A program made the position numbers and the translations under genes. Shown here piece after piece: positions 1 through 9,802 of a DNA stretch of 64,000 nucleotides. Source of the stretch: Calliopum simillimum (taxonomy: Eukaryota; Arthropoda; Insecta; Diptera; Lauxaniidae); NCBI GenBank assembly GCA_951812925.1, contig OX638369.1, forward strand, positions 29,314,392-29,378,391, read 5' to 3'. Position 1 is the first letter of the stretch, and each line of letters opens with the position of its first letter. The notes under the pieces were generated by a model. The model had not been told where the DNA came from. It saw nothing but the letters and a program-made list of their open reading frames with translations, and made no database searches.

Positions 1-1082
1 TGCGTACATACCCATTTTAAGCACCAAAAATGGGAAAAAATCGTTACAGGGGGTTTTAGCCTAGAAGTCTTGTTACATAGAATGAATTTATACGGTCGGT
101 GTGGGATATTGTTTTTTATATAAAAAGTAAAGTTTACCAAAACTTTTTTTGTGTTTTTGATTTGTTTATTATTTAAGCAATAACAATAAAAAGTTAATAC
201 AACTCAAAATTAAAAATATTTCTAACATTTTGCAAACCATTTTTTATAAACTAATTTGAGGTCGCTGACCACGAAAAACCCAATTATTTTTTTTTCCTTG
301 TGGACGTTCCCGAGTTATTTGTTAATTTATATTTTCGAGGTTTTAGCTTCATATACATCAATATATTTCTATGACGCCAAGTTCGATCAATTTTATTTTT
401 CCACGTTTACAAAGAGCGCTTCTAACAACTATACCAATAATTATGCTTCGAACAAAATTGACTGAGTTATAACAGGAAAAAGTTTGAAATTTCAAAAATT
501 TTTGAAATTTTTCACATCAACTTCAAACGAAACATTTGGTTTTTGGCATATAATTTTTTTAATACTTGTTTTTTAGTAATTTTATTAAATGGCGCATATA
601 ATTGCAAATATTTTAAGCCTATGTTGAGCAAAATCGAATGAAATTTCCAAAAGATATTAGGGTTTTAGTGCAATAAGGAAGATGTGAGAATTTTCGAATT
701 GTTCGGCCTGAGTCAACCGATCCAATTTTTCAGCCTCCAGATAGAAAATATAAATTAACGAATAACTCGGGAACGTCCACGAGGAAAATAAAATAATTGG
801 GTTTTTCGTGTTCAGCGACCTCAAATTAGTTTATAAAAAATGGTTTGCAAAATGTTAGAAATATTTTTAATTTTGAGTTGTATTAACTTTTTATTGTTAT
901 TGCTTAAATAATAATCAAATCAAAAACACAAAAAAATTTTTGGTAAACTTTACTTTTTATAGTATAAAAAACAATATCCCACACCGACCGTATAAATTCA
1001 TTCTATGTAACAAGACTTCTAGGTTAAAACCCCCTGTAACGATTTTTTCCCATTTTTGGTGCTTAAAATGGGTATGTACGCA
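1..1082. repeat. Foldback element, long inverted arms, cut by window start
   Basis: The first ~335 bases return as a near-perfect reverse complement at about 745-1082; position 1 pairs with 1082. The ~410 bases between the arms are unpaired. Small differences between the arms (for example TTTTTTATAT against TTTTTATAGT) show it is not brand new. Because pairing starts at base 1, the left end probably lies outside the window. Open frames inside (256-465, 940-1146) are by-products of the repeat and resemble no protein I know. The arm contains a stretch reading GAGGTCGCTGACCACGAAAA that resembles arm sequence in the element at 2395-4236. Confidence 0.85.
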
Positions 1083-1289
1083 GTTTTCCGGGCGCTATTT
1101 TGAGTTTTTTCATTTTCCAACATCATATTTGGTTTCAGCAATCTAGAGAACCCCGTGAATAGCATAACTTTTAATTTTTAAGCATTTTAGAACAGTTTTA
1201 TTGAATTTATCCGATTTTTAGGGTTCACGGGGGACTAAAGAAATTTTGGGGAAAGGCCGGAAAAAACAAATGTGTTGGTTTTGTTCTAA

Positions 1290-1990
1290 ATTTTATTGCG
1301 AACAAAATGAGCCCTGTCGGACCAAATTGGTGCATGTTCAACAAAATTAGAAATGAATACCTAATTTGCCCGCACTATTAATGTAATCTGTCTGACTTAT
1401 TTCTGGCAAAATGGTTGCGTGCCCATATTGAATTTATAGGTCTGATTTAATCCAACAGATGTTATGGCAGCCTTTTCTCTATTATAGAGATCTATTGGCA
1501 GGGCATTCAATATAACTTCCAAAGCTTTTGTTGGAGTAGTTCTCATAGCTCCAGTTATTCTTAAAAGGGTCAATTTTTATACTTCATCCAATTCCTTCAC
1601 ATTATTTTGTATTTCAAGGTATGGCCACCATATTATACTACCATATAACAGTATCGGTCTAATAATTGCCGTATATATCCAATGAATTAGCCACGGCTTA
1701 AGGACCCATTCTGACATGAGTAGAAAGCCGCATATGCATTCTTTATTCTTTTTTGACATTCAGTCTCCAATTTAGTTTCCTGTCTACTACAATTCCTAAA
1801 AATTTTGCATTATCTTTAAGCTTAAACACCTGTTCATTTACTTTTGGTAACTAGAAGATCGGGAATTTCCTTCTGTTGGTGAAAAGTACTAGTTCGGTTT
1901 TAGTTGGGTTAATATTTAACTCACAGTTGGTTACCCATTTTGTTAAGGTACGAAGCGCTGTCAATAAGACCTTTTAATCGATGGAAATAA
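1290..1990 (-). pseudogene. LINE reverse-transcriptase fragment (LOA/Jockey-like), 3' part
   Basis: Read on the minus strand, this encodes the thumb end of a non-LTR reverse transcriptase in broken frames. Upstream (about 1985-1780) is a WVTNCELNINPTKTELVLF-type segment, then a kYLG-like region. Then at 1759-1577 comes an open stretch with the typical IHWIYTAIIRPILLYGSIIW signature, and past a stop the GAMRTTPTKALEVILNALP segment. The order matches the C-terminal RT of LOA/I/Jockey-type LINEs. The palm with its catalytic FADD box is absent, so the copy is 5'-truncated. At least two stops and a frame change mark it as dead. It is related to the fragments at 31290-32040 and 36788-38200, also on the minus strand. 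Confidence 0.8.
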
Positions 1991-2015
1991 GACTGACACC
2001 TCGATAGTTAGCACA

Positions 2016-2180
2016 AATTGAATATCGCTATCATTTGCACAAATGGTTGCACTATTGTTTGCATTAACTTTTGCACAAATAATAGTGCAAATCGTTTGCA
2101 CGGTCGTTTACACAATTGATTGTGTAAATTTGTACACAAACATTTTGACAACTGATTGCGCAATCTATTACACAACTTAA
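2016..2180. repeat. Cluster of short dyads around TTGCACAA/TTACACAA
   Basis: About 165 bases hold many variants of TTGCACAA and TTACACAA. Three exact dyads are visible: TTGCACTATT at 2047-2056 with its complement at 2081-2090; GTGCAAATCGTTTGCAC at 2085-2101 (7-bp arms, 3-bp centre); and TTTACACAAT at 2107-2116 with its complement at 2119-2128 (10-bp arms, 2-bp centre). It lies between a LINE remnant and a foldback element. Function is unknown. Confidence 0.7.
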
Positions 2181-2394
2181 TTTAAAAAATATTAAATTTT
2201 CCTCAAAATTTTACAAGATTTAACATGTGTCATTTAAATCAATGATATATTAAGCTCATTTTTTTTGTAACTTTTATCTAGTGTATCCTTATTTCAATGT
2301 TACCTAGAATAAACATTGCCGAGATGGGCTAATTCAACGTTTCAATTTGTAAATTTAATAGGCTTTTAATATGTGGCTGCGTAATAATTAAACA

Positions 2395-4236
2395 TTAGAG
2401 CGCCCATATGTGCGAAATTCTGATTTTGTTTGCTCCCCGTCCATTTCCTGAAATTAGAGGTCAAAAAAATAAGATCTCAAAAAAAAATTTGGAATCGGTA
2501 GTGCAAAAAACCCAGCCGGTTTTCGATCAAAGGTCGAAAAATTGACTAAAAAAAGGCAAGTCGCTTTGACTGCCCGTTACTTCAAAACTGTTCATTTTTT
2601 CATAATATTTTTAAGACAATTTTTGTAGAGCATGACTTGGTCTACATTATCTTCTTGAAAAATTTTGGTCCAAAAATTAAATTTGTTGTTGTTTCGGTAC
2701 AAAAACTTAAATTTTTTAAGAAAATTTTCATGGCTTTTTTTCTATAAATTGGTTTTTTGTAATTTTTAAAGGGTGGTATATTTGTCCTGGAATTCCTATA
2801 TTGTAGGGAATTAAACGTTGATTAATTTAAAAGAAAAATTACTAAAAAATTTTAGTTTTTAAGAAATGGAGTCCATTTCAAAGTTAAAAAAATATTTTTT
2901 TTTTTTTATTTTTTCTTCTTAATTTTTAATCTGGTAAGAAACCATTTCAGTAGTCATATTTCTTAAACTAATTTGGGATTGCTAAACACGAAAATAGCAT
3001 TTATTTTTGTTTTAGTGCGTTTTTGGGCTGTTCCAGTAGAGGTAATCGAAAATTTCCAAATTCGTGCACGCAGTTCAGGAAAAAATTTCAATCAAGTTGT
3101 CGAGAACTGCACAAAGCTGTGAAATTGCACCTGAGCATTTACTGAATAAGAAAAAAAGTTTTCAAAATCGGTTCATGGCATGGTTTTTAAAATGAGGTCG
3201 AAAAACGGTACGACTACAAATCAAAACCAAAATAGTCATTTTAGATGTAGTTATTAATGCTGAATTCGAAATTGGACGCGAAATTGCTGTATCACTTATG
3301 GTTTGTGAGATATCTCACCCCTAATGTTCAAAAAACACGATTTTGCAGGTTGTGTAGAACACGCACAAAATCGTTTTGGTCTTTTCTATTAAATGCGTCA
3401 TTTAGTACTGTTCTTCTTCTTCAAAATGAGTGTCAGAATAGTCTTGTATGATTTTTCTTTAAAAAGTTATGACCATTTTAAAATAACATTATAAAAGATA
3501 TAGTAATATGGCAATTGCTATAGAAAATCCATACATGATTTTTAACTTTCATGATGTCATTTTAAAATGATCATACCTTTTTAAAAAAATGTCACACAAG
3601 CCCATTTCATAGCTCATTTTGAAGGCAAAAAGCAGTTCTAAATGATGCATTTAATAACAACTAGCAATACATTTTTTTGCATCCAATAAAAAAGCGATTA
3701 AGAGAAAAAAATTAAAATACTGCACTTTTTTCCAAACTTTGAGACCGGCTCCATACCTTAAAATTTAATATTTTTGTAAAATTTTTCTTTTTAAATTAAT
3801 AAACATTTAATTTCCTTCAACATAAGAATTCCATAATAAATATTCCGCCCTTTAAAAATTACAAAAAACCAATTTATAGCAAAAAAGACATGAAAATTTT
3901 CCTAAAAAATTTAAATTTTTGTACCGAAACAGAAACAAGTTTAATTTTTGGACCAAAACTTTCTAAGAAGATAATGTTGACCTAATCATGCTCTACAAAA
4001 GTTGTTTTGAAAATATTATGAAAAAATGAACAGTTTTGAAGTAACGGGCAGTCAAAGCGACTTCCCTTTTTTTAGTCAATTTTTCGACCTTTGATCGAAA
4101 ACCGGCTGGGTTTTTTCCACTATCGATTCCAAATTTTTTTTTGAGATCTTATTTTTTGACCTCTAATTTCAGGAAATGGACGGGGAGCAAACAAATTCAC
4201 AACTTTGCACATTTCATACATCTTGTGGGCGTCTAT
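2395..4236. repeat. Foldback element with inner palindrome
   Basis: A left arm from about 2395-2900 is matched by a diverged reverse complement at about 3715-4236, including TTTGCTCCCCGTCCATTTCC on the left and its complement at 4170-4193. The ends read roughly TAGAGCGCCCA and TGGGCGTCTA. Inside sits a second inverted pair, about 3383-3490 against 3550-3660. The arms carry many substitutions and small gaps, so the copy is old. No target duplication could be fixed because both ends are degenerate. No coding sequence is recognised. Confidence 0.8.
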
Positions 4237-4825
4237 TAAACATATTTTTAATAAAGCCTAAAAGGCATTCTTTCAATTGCTCATTTAAAGACTAATAAAA
4301 CAAAATATTTGCAAAATTTACAAATTACTTTAATAACGAACAAATTGAACAATTCAAGTTGAATTGCAATATTTAAAAAAAATTCTCATATTCAGTAATA
4401 TTCAATGAATATTGAAAAATTTAAGAAAAAATCAAAAAATTTCACTTGAAAAGAATTGGTTTCATTAAATATTTGCGTACTGCACTCAGAATGCATTACA
4501 ATAAATACCAAGAAAACAAAAAGTTAAATTCAAAATTACAAACAATTTATATTGCAGCATAAAACTGTGCTAGAAATTCTTACAACTAAACATATCAGAT
4601 TTTTCTCTTTGTTTCTATCAAAATATTTTAACAGACAACTTAAGTGTAGTAAGGCAACTGCTTGACAAGCAAAAATATTTGTAAAGTTCTCACTTTCATT
4701 GTGATAAATATTATGTTAATAAATTTATCTGAGTATTATACCCAACTATTTTATATGTAAAACAACCGCTCGTTTTTTTGTAAAGTCTTCATTCAATATC
4801 TTCTTCTTTTTCACATTTCTTGTAG
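4237..4825 (+). other. Intron upstream of the dipeptidase exon
   Basis: AT-rich sequence without recognised features except its 3' end. The last ~25 bases are T/C-rich and finish in TTCTTGTAG, a good 3' splice site whose AG is at 4824-4825. Confidence 0.6.
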
Positions 4826-5046
4826 ACATCATCGAGGCGCACAAGAATCATCAATTGTGTTCGTTAACTGGTGTTGAGGGTGGCCATTCATTGGGTGGCT
4901 CATTGGCTGTTTTACGTACGCTCTATGCGATTGGTGTGCGTTACATGACGCTGACATCCACATGCCATACACCATGGGCCGACTCAAGTAATGCAGATGC
5001 ACCAACATTCAATGTTAAACATGGTGGTCTAACAATATTTGGCAAG
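4826..5046 (+). CDS. Membrane dipeptidase (peptidase M19), internal exon
   Basis: A 221-base exon that begins with the last two bases of a split codon and ends on a complete codon. It encodes 73 full residues starting IIEAHKNHQ. Key stretches are GVEGGHS, LRTLYAIGVRYMTLT and NTPWAD-like CHTPWAD. In renal/membrane dipeptidases (zinc enzymes that split dipeptides and leukotriene D4, usually GPI-anchored outside the cell), GVEGGH carries the bridging glutamate of the di-zinc centre, and the RYLTLTH..NTPWAD region follows it. The acceptor is TTCTTGTAG and the donor is AAG|GTAAGT at 5047. No stop or frameshift interrupts it and codon use looks like real coding sequence. The preceding exon lies before the window. 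The next one, expected to carry the zinc-binding HxS region, was not found downstream, so the following intron may be tens of kilobases long and hold most of this window. Confidence 0.93.
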
Positions 5047-5149
5047 GTAAGTGGAAATTATAAGAATTTGACTTTGTTTTTGTAACATATAAGTGGAGAT
5101 TTATGAGAATCATTTTTAAGTTATTTAAATGAAAATAGAAATATTTTAG

Positions 5150-6240
5150 TGAATTTTTAAGGTGAAAATCGCAATGGAGAGTGGCGCTCAAAATGTAGGT
5201 GTTACTTCTTCAACCATTATTTTGCACTGCAATCAAACCTATACTGAACTGTTTTAGACATTTCTTAACATTAAAATATTCAACTAAAAAGAAGCCAAAC
5301 AAAAATTTACTGTTCTCGTTGTTTCCTTCCTCCACAGGGTGCACTGAGTTTTAATCCGCTATAATTTTCGCTTAGAAATTATTCAATTATTTTGCATTTA
5401 CGTGTATACGTATTACAAACTGAAAAATAGTATTGAATTATTTTTAGGTGTAAAATCGCACTAGAAATAAGTCATTTTTAGTGTCTAAATAATAATGAGA
5501 AATTGTCACAGAATGGGATTAAAAATTTCCAAAAATATTTTAACGAAACCCAGTGTGCCAAACGGTTCATGTATCCGCTTTGTTATCCGTTACGGATCAG
5601 TAACGGATATGAACCGTTTGGCAAACTGGGAAATCATCCTTCAAAATTTTGTTGTTAATTTTTCAATCATGGTTTTGCACTGCAATCATATCAATAGTGC
5701 ATTGAATTTTGCCATGCACAGTTCTTGTTATACCGATATTGAAATCTTTGAGAAAATCTCAAAAAATTCTCGACGTTTCTTATCATTAAAATATTTAGCT
5801 GAAAATAAACCAAGCGAAAACTCACTATTCTCGTTGTTTCTTTCCACCACAAGGTGCACTGAAATTTATTTTGCTATAATTTTTGCTTAAATTTTTACCA
5901 AAAAAATACTTTGCATACTTTTAGGCTTTAATTCTTAATATGAGAGATTTATGAATAATTTATCAGATTATTACATTATATACAACAAATTTAATCAATT
6001 AAAGTACTAATTTACTTAAAAGAAAGCATGCGAAAATTTACTATTCTCGTTGTTTCTGCCCACCACAAGGTGCAATGAAGTTTATTTAGCTATATTTCTT
6101 GCTAAGTGTTTATTAAAAATACTTTGCATACTTTGAGGCTTTCATTATTTTGCATTTACAGCACAATATGAAAGACTTAAGTAATAATTTATCAGATTGC
6201 TACATTATATATTAAACACTACAAATTTAATCAGTTTAAG
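5150..6240. repeat. Three diverged direct repeats of ~0.3 kb
   Basis: Copies at about 5200-5450, 5660-5930 and 5980-6180 share a core that includes a TTCTCGTTGTTTC stretch, then a pyrimidine/CAC-rich step, then AGGTGCA(A/C)TGA, a TTTGC(T)TA-type tract and finally TTTGCATAC or TTTGCATTTACG. The first two also share TTTTGCACTGCAATCA upstream. The copies have drifted by perhaps a quarter of positions. They lie in the intron just after the dipeptidase exon. Confidence 0.65.
5549..5630. repeat. Nested hairpin (palindrome within a palindrome)
   Basis: The 22 bases at 5549-5570 pair with 5609-5630 at 21 positions (core TGCCAAACGGTTCAT). The 38-base interior holds a second exact dyad, ATCCGTTAC at 5585-5593 and GTAACGGAT at 5600-5608, with a 6-base loop. 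The foldable unit is about 82 bases, GC-richer than its surroundings and within the size of an animal miRNA precursor. It could equally be a tiny foldback MITE. Confidence 0.7.
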
Positions 6241-6302
6241 TACTTTAATAACAATGAGTTTAAGAAACAGCAGCTTTTCCATACATCCATCCAATTCATT
6301 AA

Positions 6303-6450
6303 CAAATTTCAATTAAAACCAAAACTTTAATTAACAATTTGATGGAAGGAACCAACGCCGACAGCAATCAATCAGTTGGAAGTCAGAAAATTGCAGCTGA
6401 TCTCAAAGCTCAGCTATCCAACAACATCATCAAATTTACTAACCTCGACC
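6303..6450 (+). CDS. Possible small exon or short ORF, function unknown
   Basis: An open frame from 6303 runs to TGA at 6456-6458. Its only ATG is at 6342 and it would give 38 residues (MEGTNADSNQSVGSQ...KFTNLDQV). It looks coding because composition shifts to GC-richer, codon-like sequence in an otherwise AT-rich intron, and because a fair 5' splice site, GTGAGTAA, begins at 6451. An exon ending at 6450 would therefore skip the stop. The context before the ATG (AATTTG) is not a strong fly start site. I recognise no protein family. It may be an alternative first exon or chance. Confidence 0.3.
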
Positions 6451-6458
6451 AAGTGTGA

Positions 6459-6785
6459 GTAAATTACTTGACAAACGGAATTGTGTAACAAAATTACAAT
6501 AACAATTCAAAAGGATAATGAAACTATAATTAGAATTTCCCTTGAAATGTCAACACATTTAAATTGACATTCAACTGGACGATGGCGTTGATGATGACGA
6601 CAGCTGAACGCTTGCTGTCCAGTTGCATTGCGCCATACGTACTCGTACATATGTGTGAAATGCATACATACGAACTACGCAAATGTAAACACAGACACAC
6701 CCATGTCTGCTCAAATAAGTAACTGAAGGACAACGTAAATGAAGAATGCGCTAACACATACTGACATCCACATCCATCCAATGTG
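6459..6785. other. Unannotated stretch before the LTR element
   Basis: Nothing recognised. It ends with the target site AATA (6786-6789) of the retrotransposon that follows. Confidence 0.5.
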
Positions 6786-6789
6786 AATA

Positions 6790-8935
6790 TGTAATGACGG
6801 TCATTAAATAAGCTGTATTTATTTTTTTAGATTTTTTTTCTATTAAATAAAAATTAAGTTTTATTTGTTTTTCTAATAAAGACATTTTCCTAAATTTTTA
6901 TAATTCCCATGATAATGAAAACATTATTGTACTTAGTACACATCTCTATGCTACAGGGTGTTCATCTACCAATTTGTTTACCAAGTTTGGCAAAAAACCA
7001 CTGAACTTTTATAATTTTGCTTTCGATATAATATCGAAAGAAAACGACAATCAACTTCCTCTTTCTTTCTTTGGACTTGCAGCTATACAAGTGCTTTAGC
7101 AGAATTTCTAAAAACTTTTTGATCATTTGAAATCTGTAACATAAGTGATAAATTTTCTGAACTAAAGTGATATTTGGCAGTAATAACTGCAACACTTTTT
7201 GCAGCATAATTATTTTCTTACGAAAATAAAATATCTTTAAATTTTACCTTTGCCTGATACCATCATGGTAAGTTAAAATAAAAAATAATTGTGATACACA
7301 TTTGGGCCTTCATGGATATCTGTTTTCAGGTAGCAGGTTTTAAATTCATGAATTTTGTTCCATAAAAGCCTAAAATGGATAAATAATTTGAGACCAGAAA
7401 ATCGATCAATTTCAAACATCATCGGTGGATAACAAGACCCTGTACTTATTTTGATGTCTTTATCATCTACCATAACGGCGATAAAGCTTTGCTTCATTTG
7501 TTGCTATACAACGTTAATCAGATCAAAAGCTTGTTTTGCATAAAAATCTCTGGTCGTGAACATAGTTTAGTATAATGTTTTGCCTCGCGGAGAATTTGCG
7601 AAAATTTAATAATACCGGCATATGCCTAATTTAGAAATAAGGAAAAACTATTTACAGAATTAAAAACCTAGAATTGTAATATAGTTAAGTGTTAAAATAC
7701 GGAAAATTTAAAAAAAGAAAAACCTAGAATTTAATATACATATATAAAGTGCTAAAATACGAAAAATAGTAAAAAAAATAGTAAAAAGAAAAGAAAACCT
7801 AGAAATTTAATATGTAACATAAGTGCTAAAATACGATAAAAAAGATATAAAATTAGTGATTAGTTTGAAATAATGTTTAAAAATACTTAAATCCTATATA
7901 TATATATATAAACTTCATTAAAAATCATTAAAAACCCTATATAAAAATCATATACATCATGACTTTTACACAAGTATGTATTTTAAATACATACAAGTGT
8001 GTAAGCCATCTTATATATGAGTAATATAACATGACGTGGAACAAAAATGAATCGGAACACATGTACATAAGTACGTCATATCCGTCCGTCCGTAATGTAA
8101 GAAATTTCGCGTTTGTATAAAAAACCCTAAAAAGAAGTAAATTTGGAAAAGTTTCATTTTAATTAAAAGATTTTTAAACTTAAGAAAATTAAGAATTATA
8201 ACATAAAATTAATTATGAAATTTGCAAAATAGGCATATACTTATATTAGAAAATAATGAATAACACATATGGAATTCTTCAAATCAACCAACGTTAGCGC
8301 TAGCGTCGTGGGATTTTGAGTTAAAACAACATTAATGTGAGTAACATAAAATTTTACTTTAATTATGTAAAACATCTTATATACTTATATGTCTGATGCA
8401 AATTCTTTACATATCTATGTACTCATTACAAAAACTATGCATGTATATAATTTGAATTTGAATTTTTAGTACATAATAAAATGAATTTGTAAATTTAGTA
8501 CTGTGAGTTAGTATTGAGTGACTGTTAGTTGGAAATGGATGGGAGCGGAGACTTAAGTCTCTCTTTTTTTAAGGTTGGGTAGGGAGAGAGCAGAAGCATA
8601 ACAACATCTAAGCTTCTCTTTTCCTTTTGGTTATCGCTTTTTGGTATTCTAGAGTAAGTTCTCTGGTTTTGTTTACATTTTGTAAATATTGCAGTCCGTC
8701 TGTCATTTGTTTTTGAAATCTAAGCTTTTGCTTGTTTTGGGATTTTTTGCAGAGGGTGTTTTTTTTATAGTTTGGTTTGGTTTTTAGGATAAATTGTGCA
8801 TGAATTAAATTATGTTCATAAGTGTGTTGGGTAAATGGTGGGAGCAAGGACTACGCCCAATTCCACGAGTTACAGCCAGGTAGAGCCAGCATGCACACAC
8901 CGCTCCATCGCCTTAATACACACCGCTTTATGACA
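6790..8935 (+). repeat. 5' LTR
   Basis: Starts TGTAATGACGG and ends CGCTTTATGACA. Every part compared with 14581-16726 was identical and the offset is exactly 7,791 at both ends, so there is no net indel. The LTR is unusually long, AT-rich, and contains short tandem stretches such as TCCGTCCGTCCG and (TA)n. On its minus strand it has two adjacent open stretches (7497-7273, 74 residues; 7207-6962, 81 residues) that match nothing I know. These may be chance or captured sequence. Confidence 0.95.
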
Positions 8936-8940
8936 TTAAA

Positions 8941-8958
8941 TGGCGCCCAACGTGGGGC
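8941..8958 (+). other. Primer binding site, tRNA-Lys(CTT)
   Basis: TGGCGCCCAACGTGGGGC is the 18-base complement of the 3' end of animal tRNA-Lys(CTT). It lies five bases (TTAAA) after the 5' LTR, the expected place for priming minus-strand DNA synthesis. Confidence 0.93.
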
Positions 8959-9619
8959 CCAGAAGTTTTGGGAGTTTTTTTTTGTAGAAAAATTTTCGCA
9001 AATTTTGTATCTCAGAATTTTTTAGGCTTTTCCGCATAATTTTATAGCTCTACAATTTTGATTTTGTGATTGTCTTTATAGAGGGCATAGGAATTAGGTT
9101 ATAAATGAGTTTTTCGTTTTGCTAACCAGCCTAATATTTAGATTATTTTGCAAATACATAAATAATTTCTTGGTGGTTGAATGATTTTTTCATGGAATAA
9201 TTTTATTTCTTGATTGGAATAGTTACCTGTTGAAACATTTAGCACAGGGGTACAATGGAATTTGGTTTGGAATTTTTATTTGATTTTGCGTAGCATATTC
9301 ATAATACCAACATAATTCTATTAGTTAATTTTAAATTAAAGTTTATATAGTCTGTTCGACACAGAATAATTTGAGGGGTAACCAAAATAATTTTTTTTAT
9401 TTGACTAACAGTTTAATCAAGCTAACTCACGATAAATTCAATATTGTTTTCGGAAACCGTGAAACATTTTCAATATTTTTTTTATTACAAGTACTTAACT
9501 ATAATATTTTTGTTAGCACTTGGTCTTACTTTTTATTAGTTTTTTTGAGGTTTAAGGAAAACTTATCTTTTTTTTTCTAAAAAGAAATTTACCGGATTTT
9601 ATTAAATTTTTTTATTAAA
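8959..9619 (+). other. Untranslated leader of the retrotransposon
   Basis: About 660 T-rich bases between the primer site and the first coding ATG. A short open frame at 9371-9580 looks like chance. A packaging or dimerisation signal would be expected here but none can be recognised by eye. Confidence 0.6.
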
Positions 9620-9802
9620 ATGGCATTTGTCCGCCATAGCAACGAAAATATCAATCAATTGGCAGCTCAAAATAGAGTTTGCACAATTTGTAACGAATCA
9701 ATAAGCGAGGAACAATTTTCGGCTACACCTTGTCGGCATACTTTTCATCGTGAATGTATAACGACTTGGCTAGATACTAATGATACATGTCCATTATGTT
9801 GA
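9620..9802 (+). CDS. RING-H2 finger at the 5' end of gag
   Basis: Sixty residues from an ATG in good context (TTAAAATGG). Residues 21-60 form a complete RING-H2 finger: C-x2-C (CTIC), 13 residues, C-x-H-x2-H-x2-C (CRHTFHREC), 10 residues, C-x2-C (CPLC). All eight zinc ligands are present and a tryptophan sits at the usual place (TTWLD). RING-H2 fingers usually recruit ubiquitin-conjugating enzymes, so an E3-ligase role is possible but inferred. TGA follows the last cysteine directly (9800-9802). The same frame then stays open into gag, so this is probably the N-terminal domain of a longer Gag cut by a nonsense change; alternatively it is a separate small protein. A finger of this kind is not part of standard Ty3/Gypsy Gag. 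Confidence 0.85.
   Translation: MAFVRHSNENINQLAAQNRVCTICNESISEEQFSATPCRHTFHRECITTWLDTNDTCPLC

Noticed and set aside
5495..5890. 131-codon frame covering the nested hairpin
   Set aside because: It runs through an intronic repeat and the palindrome, with no similarity to a protein.
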